From Bog-473 sp036268485 (GTDB lineage Bacteria > Actinomycetota > Acidimicrobiia > Acidimicrobiales > RAAP-2), in contig DATAUC010000054.1 in the NCBI GenBank assembly GCA_036268485.1, positions 1 to 64,000 on the forward strand: 64,000 nt of DNA. The letters are read 5' to 3'. Each line of letters starts with the position of its first letter. Positions within the stretch are counted from its first letter, which is position 1. Below are positions 52,226 to 61,188 of this stretch, piece by piece. The notes below the pieces were generated by a model. That model made no database searches and was not told the origin of the DNA. It worked only from the letters and a program-made list of their open reading frames with translations. Position numbers and translations under genes: made by a program.

Positions 52226-53103
52226 GCCAGCACGTAGCCGAGGGACCGGCGGTCGTCGCTTTGGGCGGTGGCCATGGCACGGCGGTGACGCTGCGAGCGG
52301 CCCGGCGGTACGCCGGACGACTCACGGCCATCGTCTCGGTGGCCGATGACGGAGGTTCCAGCGGCCGCCTGCGCGAGCTGCTCAATGTGGTGGCCCTGGG
52401 CGACATGCGCAAGTGCCTGGTAGCCCTGGCCGCGGAGGACTCGGCGCTGGCTGTGGCCTTCGAACACCGCTTCGAGGAGGGCGAACTGGCCGGACATGCC
52501 CTGGGCAACCTGATTCTGGCTGGCCTGGTCGACGCCACCGGTGATCTCGTCTCCGGCGTCCAGGCGGCGGCCGACCTGCTGGGGGCCGAGGGCGACGTCC
52601 TGCCGGCCACCAGTGAACTGGTCGTCCTCAAGGCGGAGGCGGGGAGTGGCCAGGTGGCCGGCCAGGTGGCGATTTCGAAAGCCGGCAACATCCAGACCGT
52701 TTCCTTGGTGCCGGGAGATACCCAGGCGCCGCCGCTGGCACTCGAGCGGATTGCGGAGGCCGACCAGATCGTGATTGGGCCCGGATCCCTGTTCACCAGC
52801 ATTTTGGCCGCGGTGGCTGTGGGGGGCATTGCCGAGGCCCTGGCCGCGTCCCGGGCCCAGGTGGTCTACGTCTGCAACCTGCGGCCCCAGATACCCGAGA
52901 CGGCGGGATTCGACGTGGCGGCCCATGTGGAAGCCCTGGCCCGGCACAATGTCACCGTTGACGTGGTGCTCTGTGACAGCATCCAGGGTATGGCGGTAGG
53001 CGAAACGGGTATGAAAGTAGTGGATGTGCCTCTTACCGGGGATAACGCCCTGGTCCACAGCCCGGCGAGATTGGCGCAAGCCCTGGCCCATCTGCTGGCA
53101 TAG
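52222..53103 (+). CDS. yvcK: YvcK/CuvA-family protein
   Basis: This 293-residue protein of the gluconeogenesis-factor/CofD-like family has the N-terminal ALGGGHGTAVTLRA loop. DDGGSSGRLR follows, then GNLILAGL and the GPGSLFTSI segment. Relatives bind UDP-GlcNAc and regulate cell-wall precursor supply and cell shape. In most Gram-positive genomes whiA follows rapZ-yvcK. Here gap starts 20 bases later and no whiA is present. Confidence 0.94.
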   Translation: MSQHVAEGPAVVALGGGHGTAVTLRAARRYAGRLTAIVSVADDGGSSGRLRELLNVVALGDMRKCLVALAAEDSALAVAFEHRFEEGELAGHALGNLILAGLVDATGDLVSGVQAAADLLGAEGDVLPATSELVVLKAEAGSGQVAGQVAISKAGNIQTVSLVPGDTQAPPLALERIAEADQIVIGPGSLFTSILAAVAVGGIAEALAASRAQVVYVCNLRPQIPETAGFDVAAHVEALARHNVTVDVVLCDSIQGMAVGETGMKVVDVPLTGDNALVHSPARLAQALAHLLA

Positions 53104-53123
53104 CGGTTGAGAAAGAGGGTTCT

Positions 53124-54140
53124 ATGACGGTGCGAGTAGGTATAAATGGATTCGGACGGATCGGGCGCAACTTCCTGCGGGCGGCGCTAGCCACCGGGGC
53201 GGACGTCGAGGTGGTCGGGATCAACGACCTCACCTCGCCCGAGACACTGGCGCACCTCCTGCGCTACGACTCCTCCCAGGGCCGCATGCCGGTCCCCGTC
53301 GATGTCGAGGGAGCCGACCTGTTGGTGGGGGACCACCACATACGGGTCCTGGCCGAGCGGGACCCGGCCCTGTTGCCCTGGGGCGAACTGGGTGCCGACG
53401 TGGTCATTGAGTCCACCGGCCGTTTCACCACCCGGGAAGAAGCCGCCGCCCACCTGCACGGCTCGGTCAAGCGGGTGGTCATATCGGCGCCGTCCTCGGA
53501 CGCCGACGCCACGTTCGTCATCGGCGTCAACGACGACGAGTTCGATCCGGCCCGTCACGTCGTCGTCTCCAACGCCTCGTGCACCACCAACTGCTTCGTA
53601 CCGATGGTCAAGGTGTTGGACGACCGCTTCGAGATCGTCAGCGGCCTGATGACCACCGTGCACGCCTACACCAACGACCAGAATCTGCTCGACCTGACCC
53701 ACTCCGACCTGCGCCGAGCCCGGGCCGGTGCCGTCAACATCGTGCCGACCTCCACCGGAGCGGCCCGGGCCACCAGCCTGGTGCTGGCCAGCATGAAGGG
53801 GCGCCTGGACGGCATCTCGCTGCGGGTGCCCATCCCGGCCGGCTCCATCACCGACTTCACCGCCGTAGTGAAGGGCAACCCGAGCGTGGCCGAGGTCAAT
53901 CAGGCCTTTGCCGAGGCGGCGGCCAAGCCACCGCTGGACCGGGTGCTCGATTACACCGAGGATCCCATCGTCTCCAGCGACATCGTGGGCGTACCGGCCT
54001 CGTGCACCTTCGACGCCGGGCTGACCATGGTCCAGCCCATCACCGACGATCTCTCGTTGGTCAAGGTCGAGGGTTGGTACGACAATGAGTGGGGCTACTC
54101 CAACCGCCTGGTCGACCTGACCGTCCTGGTCGGGAGCTGA
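53124..54140 (+). CDS. gap: Glyceraldehyde-3-phosphate dehydrogenase
   Basis: This glycolytic enzyme oxidises glyceraldehyde-3-phosphate to 1,3-bisphosphoglycerate. The 338-residue protein has NGFGRIGRN for NAD binding, an Asp in GINDLT that favours NAD over NADP, and the active site SNASCTTNC with Cys153. The catalytic His is in TTVHAYTNDQ, and WYDNEWGYSNR lies near the end. ATG 53124 follows an AGAGGG ribosome site. It opens the gap-pgk-tpiA-secG operon. Confidence 0.98.
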   Translation: MTVRVGINGFGRIGRNFLRAALATGADVEVVGINDLTSPETLAHLLRYDSSQGRMPVPVDVEGADLLVGDHHIRVLAERDPALLPWGELGADVVIESTGRFTTREEAAAHLHGSVKRVVISAPSSDADATFVIGVNDDEFDPARHVVVSNASCTTNCFVPMVKVLDDRFEIVSGLMTTVHAYTNDQNLLDLTHSDLRRARAGAVNIVPTSTGAARATSLVLASMKGRLDGISLRVPIPAGSITDFTAVVKGNPSVAEVNQAFAEAAAKPPLDRVLDYTEDPIVSSDIVGVPASCTFDAGLTMVQPITDDLSLVKVEGWYDNEWGYSNRLVDLTVLVGS

Positions 54141-54144
54141 CCAG

Positions 54145-55317
54145 GTGAATCCACTGCACGGCTTGCCGCTCCTGGGGGATCTACCCGATCTGGATGGGCG
54201 CCGTGTGTTGGTGCGGGTGGACTTCAACGTCCCGCTGCACATCGGCATTGACGGCCGGGCCACCGTGGCCGACGACTTTCGTATTAAGGCCGCCATTCCC
54301 ACCCTGCGCTGGCTGCAGGACCAGGGGGCCGAAGTGGTGGCCTGTTCGCACCTGGGCCGTCCGGCCAACAAGCGCGACCCCCGCTGGGAGATGGATCCGG
54401 TCCGCCAGCGGCTGTCGGTGCTGTGCCCGGGCATCGAACTGACCGACAACCTGCGCTTCGATGCCGGTGAGAAGGCCAATGACCCCGCATTCGTGGCCTC
54501 GCTCATCGAAGGGTTCGACGCCTACGTCAACGAAGCCTTCGGGGTGGCCCATCGTCGCCACGCGTCAATCGTCGGCCCGCCGCAGTTCCTGCCCAGCGCC
54601 ATGGGATTGCGCATGGCCAAAGAGGTCGAGGTCCTGGGTGGGATCCTGACCAAGCCGGCTCGACCCTTCGTGGCCGTGGTGGGTGGGGCCAAGGTGGCCG
54701 ACAAGCTCGAGGTCTTGAAGGCGCTGGCCACCAAGGTGGACACCCTGGTGGTGGGTGGCGGCATGGCCTTCACCTTCATGGCGGCCCGCGGCCAGCGCGT
54801 CGGCTCCTCGTTGCTCGATGAAGAGCACATTGAGGACTGCCGGGTCCTGCTCGCTTCGGACACCGAAATCCTGCTGCCGACCGACATCAGAGCGTTGGAG
54901 CCCGGTGGCACCTTCGGCCCGCAGGGCGGGGCCATCGGTCCCCGGGGTGGCGTCAAGATCATCGAGGGCGACCTCACCGACGGCTGGACCGGACTCGACA
55001 TCGGTCCGGAATCGGCTGCCGCCTTCGCCGAAGTCGTTCTCGGTGCCGGCACCGTGCTGTGGAACGGACCCCTGGGTGCCTTCGAGGACAAGCGGTTCGC
55101 CGGCGGCACCCGCGTCGTGGCGCAGGCCGTGGCCGACTGCCCCGGGTTCTCGGTGGTGGGTGGCGGTGACAGCGCCAGCGCGCTGGAAGAAATGGGACTC
55201 TCCGACAAGGTCGACTTCCTCTCCACCGGAGGTGGCGCCTCGCTGACCTTCATTGAGTGCGGGGGCGACCTCCCGGCGCTGGACGCCCTGCGCGGCGCGC
55301 CGAACGCTCCCAAATAG
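54145..55317 (+). CDS. pgk: Phosphoglycerate kinase
   Basis: Pgk makes ATP from 1,3-bisphosphoglycerate. The 390-residue protein has VLVRVDFNVPL, the substrate residues HLGRP, VNEAFG, the hinge PFVAVVGGAKV and the nucleotide loop GGGDSASALE. GTG 54145 lies 4 bases after the gap stop; the pgk stop overlaps the tpiA start by one base, so the three glycolytic genes are coupled. Confidence 0.98.
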   Translation: MNPLHGLPLLGDLPDLDGRRVLVRVDFNVPLHIGIDGRATVADDFRIKAAIPTLRWLQDQGAEVVACSHLGRPANKRDPRWEMDPVRQRLSVLCPGIELTDNLRFDAGEKANDPAFVASLIEGFDAYVNEAFGVAHRRHASIVGPPQFLPSAMGLRMAKEVEVLGGILTKPARPFVAVVGGAKVADKLEVLKALATKVDTLVVGGGMAFTFMAARGQRVGSSLLDEEHIEDCRVLLASDTEILLPTDIRALEPGGTFGPQGGAIGPRGGVKIIEGDLTDGWTGLDIGPESAAAFAEVVLGAGTVLWNGPLGAFEDKRFAGGTRVVAQAVADCPGFSVVGGGDSASALEEMGLSDKVDFLSTGGGASLTFIECGGDLPALDALRGAPNAPK

Positions 55318-56105
55318 TGGCGGCCCGCCGCCCGCTCATCAGCGGGAACTGGAAGATGCACCACGACCACATAGAGGCGCTGCATTTGGTGCGCGACCTG
55401 GGTCTGCGCCTCAAAGTGGATGACGTGGCCAACGTCGATGTCTCGGTCCACCCACCCTTCACCGACCTGCGCACCGTGCAGACGCTGGTGGAGAAGGAGG
55501 GCATCACGGTGGCGCTGGGGGCCCAGCACTGCTCCGACGAGGAGGCCGGAGCCCGCACGGGCGAGGTCAGCCCCCGCATGCTGGCCCGCCTCAGCACGGT
55601 CTACGTCCTGGTTGGGCATTCCGAGCGGCGCACCCTCTTCGGGATGACCGACGAACTGGTGGCCGCCACGGCCAAGGCCGTGGTCAAGAACGGGATGACG
55701 CCGGTCATCTGCGTGGGGGAGACCGAGGACGAGCGGGCCCGGTCACAGACCGAAGCCCGCTTGGAGACCCAGGTCCTGGCCGCGCTGGAGGGACTGACCC
55801 CCGAGCAGGTGGGGAGCCTGGTGCTGGCCTACGAGCCCATCTGGGCCATCGGGACCGGGCAGGCGGCGACCGCCATGGATGCCGAGGATGCCTGCGTCTT
55901 CATCCGCGCTCTCGTGTCCAAAATGGCTGGTGACGACGCTGCAGCCACCGTCCGGCTCCAGTACGGCGGATCGGTCAACGCGGAGAACGCCACCGATCTG
56001 ATGAGCGAGCCCGACGTGGACGGCCTCCTCGTGGGTGGAGCCAGCCTCGCCGCCGGGTCATTCCTTGACATCATCCGTGCCTGTGGAGCCTGCTACCGTT
56101 CCTAG
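55317..56105 (+). CDS. tpiA: Triosephosphate isomerase
   Basis: TpiA interconverts dihydroxyacetone phosphate and glyceraldehyde-3-phosphate. The 262-residue TIM barrel has the catalytic Lys in GNWKMH, His in VGHSERR, and Glu in AYEPIWAIGTG, plus the phosphate loop YGGSVN and LVGGASL. GTG 55317 overlaps the pgk stop by one base and gives the normal length. Confidence 0.98.
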   Translation: MAARRPLISGNWKMHHDHIEALHLVRDLGLRLKVDDVANVDVSVHPPFTDLRTVQTLVEKEGITVALGAQHCSDEEAGARTGEVSPRMLARLSTVYVLVGHSERRTLFGMTDELVAATAKAVVKNGMTPVICVGETEDERARSQTEARLETQVLAALEGLTPEQVGSLVLAYEPIWAIGTGQAATAMDAEDACVFIRALVSKMAGDDAAATVRLQYGGSVNAENATDLMSEPDVDGLLVGGASLAAGSFLDIIRACGACYRS

Positions 56106-56141
56106 GCTGTTCTGGCCGTCCACCACCGAGTTGGAGTCTTC

Positions 56142-56378
56142 GTGTCCATCGCAACCTGGGTCTACATCGTCATCGAAGTTGTGTCGGCGCTGGGCCTTAT
56201 CTTCCTGATCCTCATGCACAGCGGTAAGGGCGGCGGATTGTCCGACATGTTCGGTGGCAGCGTGGGCGCGGCGGCACAGGGTTCCACCGTGGTGGAGCGC
56301 AACCTGGACCGCATCACCGTCACCGTGGCCATCATCTTCGCCTTCTCGACACTGACCCTGGACCTTCGACTGCAGTGA
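56142..56378 (+). CDS. secG: Preprotein translocase subunit SecG
   Basis: This small Sec translocon subunit assists SecYE in protein export. The 78-residue protein has two TM helices (WVYIVIEVVSALGLIFLILM and ITVTVAIIFAFSTLTL) joined by a loop with GKGGGLSDMFGG, typical of SecG. GTG 56142 follows TTGGAG. The next gene overlaps it (GTGA). secG after tpiA is a common actinobacterial order. Confidence 0.93.
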   Translation: MSIATWVYIVIEVVSALGLIFLILMHSGKGGGLSDMFGGSVGAAAQGSTVVERNLDRITVTVAIIFAFSTLTLDLRLQ

Positions 56379-58198
56379 CACACCGGGGCCGCAGGCCCGG
56401 GTGGCTAAGGCGAAAGCGATGGGCGCTCAGCGGCGTGGCCCTGGCCATCCTGGCCGCCGGGTGCACCTCGGCCAACACGGCAAGTGTCACCACCACCACC
56501 TACATCGGGGTTCGTGGGGGCTCCATCTCCTTCGGCATGGCCCAGATACCCACGGGCTGCAATCCGCACACCACGACCGGTAATGCCCCGGCCACCCGCC
56601 TGATCCTGAACGCAGTGCTCCCGTCACCGTTTGTCATCAATGACAATGGCAACCCGACGCCCAATCCGAATGTCATCGTGCAGTCCGAGCTGATCAGCAC
56701 CAAGCCCGAGACCATCGTCTACACGCTGAATCCACATGCTGTGTGGTCCGACGGCGCGCCCATCACAGCCAAGGACTTCATGTACGCCTGGCAACAGCAG
56801 CGGGCCGACCCCACCAGTGATCCGACGACGGTGGCCAGCATCGCCGGCTACCGGGACATTAAGTCCGTCGTCGGGAGCGACAAGGGGCGGACGGTGACGG
56901 TGAAGTTCCACACCGTTTTCGCCGACTGGCAGATGCTGTTCTCGAACCTGCTGCCGGCCCACATCATGAAAACCGTCGGGTGGAATCCGACCTGCATTTC
57001 GGTCAACCCGGCCATTGATCTCTCCGGCGGACCCTTCCGGATTTCCGAGGTCTCGGCTCAGGCCATCACGCTGAGCGTCAATTCGAAATGGTGGGGGCCA
57101 CCGCCCAACGTGCGACGCATCGTCATCCACCTGGCTTCGAGCAGCGAGCAGCTGGCATCGTGGATGCGCACGGGCTACGTGCAGGTGGCGCTGCCCAGCA
57201 CCATCACGCCGTCGTTCCTGAGTCAGGTGACCTCGTTGCCCAATGCGCAGAGCCAGGTCTCCCTGTCCAGCACGGTGCTGCAGCTGGAGATGGCCAATGG
57301 GATCACGACGCATCTGTCGCCGGACATGCGCTTCGCCATCTCGCTCTCCGTTGATCGCCAGGCGCTGGTGACCAAGCAGGTCAACTGGGCCCTGGGCAGC
57401 GTGCAGGTGGCGACCAGCCATCTCTACGCCCAAGGCCAATCGGGGTATCACGGGACTTCCCTACCCAACCCCAATGCCATCACGTCCAATGCGCCAACGA
57501 CATCAACATCCACATCGACGACGCTGATCGGGGTGGGGGGGAGCGTCAACTTCCCGGCCGTGCCCAGCCCGACCCAGGCCGCGGCGCTGATGACGGCGTC
57601 GGGCTACGTGCGGACCGACGGCTCACCGTGGCACACCGCGTTCGGTGTGCCGCTCACCCTCCATATCGCGGTGGACGAAGGCGACCCCTGGGCGGCGGCC
57701 ATCGCACCGCTGATCAAGGCCCAGCTCAACGCCGCCGGCTTCGCCGTCTCGCTCTATCCCGTCGGCAGCGCGGCGACCGCCGGTGCCGTGCTCTCGAACG
57801 GATTTGCCGACATGGCCCTGCTGCCCCGGACCACCTCTCCCTTCCTGAGCCAGTCCTTGGCCTGGTACACGACGTCGCTGGGACCGCCGGGCCAGAACGG
57901 CTCACAGGATTGGACGAACTTCGACAACCCGATGTTCAACACACTGATCACGACGGCTTCCCAGCAGCTCAACCCCAACACGGCCACCAAGGACTACCAG
58001 GCGGCTGACACCCAGCTCTGGGGCGACCTGGTCGGCCTACCCCTGTTCACCGAGCCGAGCACGCTGGTCTGGAGCCGCAAGGTGGCCAATATCACGCCGA
58101 CCCCGACCAGCGACAGCCTCCTGTGGTACGCCCAGTACTGGGCGGTCCGGATGCCCGAGAACACGAGCAGCACCACGCCCAACCTGCCTGGACCCTGA
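56375..58198 (+). CDS. Family-5 solute-binding lipoprotein (peptide type)
   Basis: This 607-residue extracellular binding protein belongs to the oligopeptide/dipeptide family (SBP_bac_5). The N-terminus has a lipobox LAAGC with Cys30 as the lipid anchor. The body shows VYTLNPHAVWSDGAPITAKD, the family's hallmark, followed by FSNLLPAHI and DLSGGPFRI. A Thr/Ser-rich insert interrupts the second half. It is coupled to secG by a GTGA overlap. No transporter genes lie beside it; the orphan permease/ATPase operon at 10-14 kb is a possible partner. Confidence 0.88.
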   Translation: MTHRGRRPGWLRRKRWALSGVALAILAAGCTSANTASVTTTTYIGVRGGSISFGMAQIPTGCNPHTTTGNAPATRLILNAVLPSPFVINDNGNPTPNPNVIVQSELISTKPETIVYTLNPHAVWSDGAPITAKDFMYAWQQQRADPTSDPTTVASIAGYRDIKSVVGSDKGRTVTVKFHTVFADWQMLFSNLLPAHIMKTVGWNPTCISVNPAIDLSGGPFRISEVSAQAITLSVNSKWWGPPPNVRRIVIHLASSSEQLASWMRTGYVQVALPSTITPSFLSQVTSLPNAQSQVSLSSTVLQLEMANGITTHLSPDMRFAISLSVDRQALVTKQVNWALGSVQVATSHLYAQGQSGYHGTSLPNPNAITSNAPTTSTSTSTTLIGVGGSVNFPAVPSPTQAAALMTASGYVRTDGSPWHTAFGVPLTLHIAVDEGDPWAAAIAPLIKAQLNAAGFAVSLYPVGSAATAGAVLSNGFADMALLPRTTSPFLSQSLAWYTTSLGPPGQNGSQDWTNFDNPMFNTLITTASQQLNPNTATKDYQAADTQLWGDLVGLPLFTEPSTLVWSRKVANITPTPTSDSLLWYAQYWAVRMPENTSSTTPNLPGP

Positions 58199-58232
58199 TT
58201 TCCGGGCGGTTGGGGGCTCAAGACCCACGCGC

Positions 58233-58260
58233 TACGATCTTCCCCTGCTCTCCGGAGCAG
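58233..58260 (+). promoter_or_regulatory. tRNA-Leu promoter with hairpin
   Basis: TACGAT (58233-58238) is a -10 candidate about 30 bases before the tRNA. Just after it lies the hairpin CTGCTC-TCCG-GAGCAG (58245-58260), which could also end the binding-protein transcript. Confidence 0.35.
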
Positions 58261-58268
58261 CAAAGCCA

Positions 58269-58352
58269 GTCGAAGTGGCGGAATAGGCAGACGCGCCAGC
58301 TTGAGGGGCTGGTGCCCGCAAGGGCGTGGGGGTTCAAGTCCCCCCTTCGACA
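58269..58352 (+). tRNA. tRNA-Leu (anticodon GAG)
   Basis: The acceptor stem GTCGAAG pairs with CTTCGAC, and the D-arm, anticodon stem CCAGC/GCTGG with loop TTGAGGG (anticodon GAG), long variable arm and T-arm GGGGGTTCAAGTCCCCC are all present. The length of 84 bases and the class II variable arm fit leucine. CCA is not encoded. Its 3' end is copied at 62155-62168, suggesting use as an integration site. Confidence 0.95.
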
Positions 58353-59987
58353 CGCACTGCTCTACACGCGCCCTCTGGGCGTAGTTCCAGCGTGACGCGT
58401 CGCGTGATCGCATCCCACGAGAGGGTGACCCCTAGGGCGGGGCGGCATAGATCTCCCCCTTGCGCTCGGCGCTCGCGTCGTGGAGGGTCTGAGCCATTGG
58501 GGCGAGAAGTTCGACGACCTGGCGCAGCTGGGCGACAGTGAGCGGATCGGACTTCGCACCTTCGGCAAGGTCAGCCTCGGCACTCAGGCGCTCGCCCTGA
58601 ACCTCTGCCATCCAACCGGCCACGATCGCCGGGTCCGCCCCGCTGTCGAGAGCCTCCCGGTACTTGCCGAGCCGGGATTCGCAATCGGCCAGCTTCCGGC
58701 GAGCGGCTTCCGTACGGTTCTCGGCAGCTTCGTCCACGCCCCTAGCCGCGGCCGCGGCATCGTCAATCCTCCCAGGGTTGAAGTGTTCAGCCAGCACCGA
58801 GTCAAGCGTTGGCACTATGGCCGCCTCCCGAATGTAGATCGTCTTGGGATGGTCGATGTCGCTCGACAGGGCGTAGTGATTCGCCTATTGGCAGCGGTAG
58901 TGGGCCGCCTCGTGATTCCACGACCCCTCCATGCGCCTCCCGCACAGTTCGCAGCGAACCAAGCCGCTCAGCACGTAGCGACGCCTTCCGGTGGGGGACT
59001 TGCGCGTCGTCGGCCTGTGGGCGTGGGATGCCATCTGGGCCTGCACGGCTGCGAAGTCTTCGGGACTGACCAGAGGGTCGTGCATGATTTCCTCTGACCA
59101 GATCCATTCGGTCACGGGGTTCCATCGCAACTTCGTTTCGTGGCCCGCTGCAACGTCCTCCACGTCACAGAGAACTTCGTCCCGCCGTTGCCGATTCCAG
59201 ACCATGCGCCCCGTGTACTTCGGGTTCAGGAGGATGGCCCGCACCGCGCTCTTGGCCCACCCCCGCTGGTCCCGATGTCGGTTCCGGGCGGGGTCGTGGG
59301 CGGAAGGGAGGGGACGCCAGCGGCAGCCAGCCCTTCGGCGACCGCATGGATGCCCCGGCCGGTCAGATATTCAGCGAAGATCCGCTCCACGACCGGAGCA
59401 GCCACCGGGTCCGGGACCAGTCGGTGCAGGCGCTTGCCGTCCGCCGCCTTGGAGGGGTTGGGGTGGCGACCCGCATCGCCCAGCAGATACCCGTAAGGCG
59501 GCCTCCCGCCCAGGAAGCGGCCCTCATGTTGGGCCTGCGCTGCCATTGCGGAGCGCACGCGGATCTTGATCCGATTCCGTTCGCCCTTGCTCATGCCACC
59601 GTAGAGAGCCATGACGAGTTCATGAGCGTCAGAGCCGGGGTCTACCCGCCCGCCGATTTCCGGAACCCACAGTTCGACTCCGTAGTGCGTGAAGACCGGG
59701 AAGGTGACGCCGAACTGCCCACCCGAAAACGCACGGGCAGGCTCCCCGATGACGACTGCGTCAAAGCCACGGTCGGGCCGCTTCAACGCGTCCAGGAGGG
59801 CGAGAGATTCCGGGCGCCGTTTCCAGGGGAGCGACCGTGACTGCCCCACGTCGAAGAACTGCGCCACGATCTCCCCGCCGTGAGGTTCGATCAGCGCCGT
59901 TGACCGTGAGAGTTGCCACTGGCGGGACGAGGTCGGGTCCTGCTGGTCCTCGGTCGAGACACGGCCGTAGAACGCGAATCGCTTCAT
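58334..59987 (-). pseudogene. Serine recombinase (integrase) relic with three lesions
   Basis: The start (ATG 59987) encodes a resolvase domain with YGRVSTEDQQDP (Ser11 nucleophile), then the recombinase domain and a zinc ribbon (CELCGRRMEGSWNH). A coiled coil rich in Ala and Glu follows. Read through, it would be about 550 codons. A net -1 shift lies near 59299, between VPSLP and HDPARN. An in-frame TAG lies at 58885-58887, between HYRCQ and ANHYAL. A third shift lies near 58440. After it, the true-looking tail YAALGVTLSWDAITRRVTLE appears and ends in TGA 58336-58334, inside the tRNA gene. Large serine integrases insert and excise mobile elements; this copy should be inactive. Confidence 0.8.
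58340..58353. repeat. Putative left attachment core (tRNA 3' end)
   Basis: CCCCCCTTCGACAC at the tRNA-Leu 3' end recurs at 62155-62168. It lies beside the end of an integrase relic, as expected of an attL core. Confidence 0.5.
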
Positions 59988-60142
59988 GGCTTCCCCTTTT
60001 CTTCGGCAGCGGCCAGAAGTAATGCCGGGTTGTCTTCAAGTAGCTGCGCCATCTGAGAGTTGGAGTCGGCAGCCAGCTGGTTCTCGTGCGCTAGTGCCCT
60101 CAGGCGATCGATCATCGTCTTTCCAACCGTGCGCATCGCCAT
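59984..60142 (-). CDS. Small helical protein before the integrase
   Basis: This 52-residue helical protein (MAMRTVGKTMIDRLRALAHE start) ends in a TGA that overlaps the integrase ATG (ATGA), so the two were coupled. The reading frame is open further upstream, to just past the end of the next gene, but has no earlier standard start. It could be an accessory or excision partner of the recombinase, which is inference from position only. Confidence 0.45.
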   Translation of the reverse strand: MAMRTVGKTMIDRLRALAHENQLAADSNSQMAQLLEDNPALLLAAAEEKGKP

Positions 60143-60194
60143 CTTCCATGCAGCCGCAGATGCGCGATCAGCGACCTTGATGAGGAGTGCCTCG

Positions 60195-60659
60195 TCATGT
60201 CACGCACTCATCAAGTTTCGACCGGAGCCAATCCATTGAGAGTGATCCAAGGGTGGCCTCGTTGGATGTGCCGTCCCACGCGAACCGCCAGGGCGAAACG
60301 TCGGTCAGAGTGGCAAGTTCTTTCCCGCTTCGGATCTTCTCTGGCTCACCGATCACGAATGTCGCGCGGGTTTCGTCCCAATGCTCGTGCACGTTCCGAA
60401 GAAGCGTGACCAACGGGTTGGTGGCGTCAGAGAAGGTCCCGAGTGGACCAACTGCCGTGAAGGCATGCGCTGCCGAGTTTAAGAGTTCTGCCGCAGCGAC
60501 CACGAGAGATCCGATTGCCGCTGGCTCCCCCCCTTGTTCGACTTCCGCAACAGCAAACAATGCGCCGATGTATTGCGCCTGACGGCGAAGTGCCGCATCC
60601 AGCCAAGTACGGGCATCTTGTAGCCGCTGCATATGTTCCAAGTCCACGATTGGCGACAC
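60195..60659 (-). CDS. Hypothetical helical protein
   Basis: This 154-residue, mostly helical soluble protein has no recognised domain (DARTWLDAALRRQAQYIGAL; VVAAAELLNSAAHAF; LRNVHEHWDE). The GTG at 60659 is used; ATG 60632 is an alternative. It is co-directional with the integrase relic and about 50 bases upstream of the small coupled gene, so it probably belongs to the same element. Confidence 0.6.
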   Translation of the reverse strand: MSPIVDLEHMQRLQDARTWLDAALRRQAQYIGALFAVAEVEQGGEPAAIGSLVVAAAELLNSAAHAFTAVGPLGTFSDATNPLVTLLRNVHEHWDETRATFVIGEPEKIRSGKELATLTDVSPWRFAWDGTSNEATLGSLSMDWLRSKLDECVT

Positions 60660-60712
60660 TACCGCTGCACTTCAATGGCGGCTTTGGCCCGGCCTCCTGG
60701 TTGTTGCACAGA

Positions 60713-60718
60713 TATGGT
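60713..60718 (+). promoter_or_regulatory. -10 box, leaderless promoter of a small membrane protein
   Basis: TATGGT lies 5 bases before the ATG at 60724, with no ribosome-binding site. Confidence 0.35.
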
Positions 60719-60723
60719 TGTGC

Positions 60724-60999
60724 ATGGGCGCATGTCGGACAAAGTTGTCCGAGTACGTCAACCTGCATCCCGCCCGTGTCATCGTTCCGGTTGGCCTTGT
60801 CGTGGGAGCGATCGTCGGACTGGTCGTATTCGTTGCACAAGGTGCGCCGTACTTGGTCTGGGACGGTGTCATTGACATTGTGCTCATTGGTGCCGTCAGC
60901 TGTGGAGTGGTCGTCATGGTCGTATTGGCCATCATCATGTCGCTTCTCGATGGCATCTCGGAAAGTGTCGCCAAGGGCCGTAAGGGTCGGGCCGAATAG
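60724..60999 (+). CDS. Small two-TM membrane protein
   Basis: This 91-residue protein has two TM helices (VIVPVGLVVGAIVGLVVFVA and VLIGAVSCGVVVMVVLAIIM) and a basic C-terminus (AKGRKGRAE). I recognise no family. The ATG at 60724 is favoured by the -10 box just upstream; a TTG at 60718 is an alternative. Confidence 0.55.
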   Translation: MGACRTKLSEYVNLHPARVIVPVGLVVGAIVGLVVFVAQGAPYLVWDGVIDIVLIGAVSCGVVVMVVLAIIMSLLDGISESVAKGRKGRAE

Positions 61000-61038
61000 G
61001 GGCTTCTTCAGCGGACCATCCGACATACGCTGAGTCCC

Positions 61039-61188
61039 ATGACGATTGAGGGCAGCACCATCAGATGCGATGCCTGCGGGCCGCTTGGGTGAAACCGCAA
61101 ACACATCGACGGCAAATGTCGAACAGTCGCGCGGCATGTGGGTTGGAAGTCAGTTGGCGACAGCGACTACTGCCCAGACTGCGCCTAG
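61039..61188 (+). pseudogene. Zinc-ribbon micro-ORF with an in-frame TGA
   Basis: A frame of 49 codons reads MTIEGSTIRCDACGPLG, then TGA (61090-61092), then continues in the same frame to VGWKSVGDSDYCPDCA and a TAG stop. The two CxxC pairs, one on each side of the stop, would form a zinc ribbon, so the TGA looks like a mutation of CGA. A -10 box (TACGCT, 61026-61031) 7 bases before the ATG supports a real, once-expressed gene. Its stop overlaps the stop of the opposite-strand gene by 4 bases. Confidence 0.5.

Noticed and set aside
57994..58413. Minus-strand frame with GGLEPPRPCGHQ
   Set aside because: This is the well-known false translation of a tRNA-Leu gene read backwards, not a protein.
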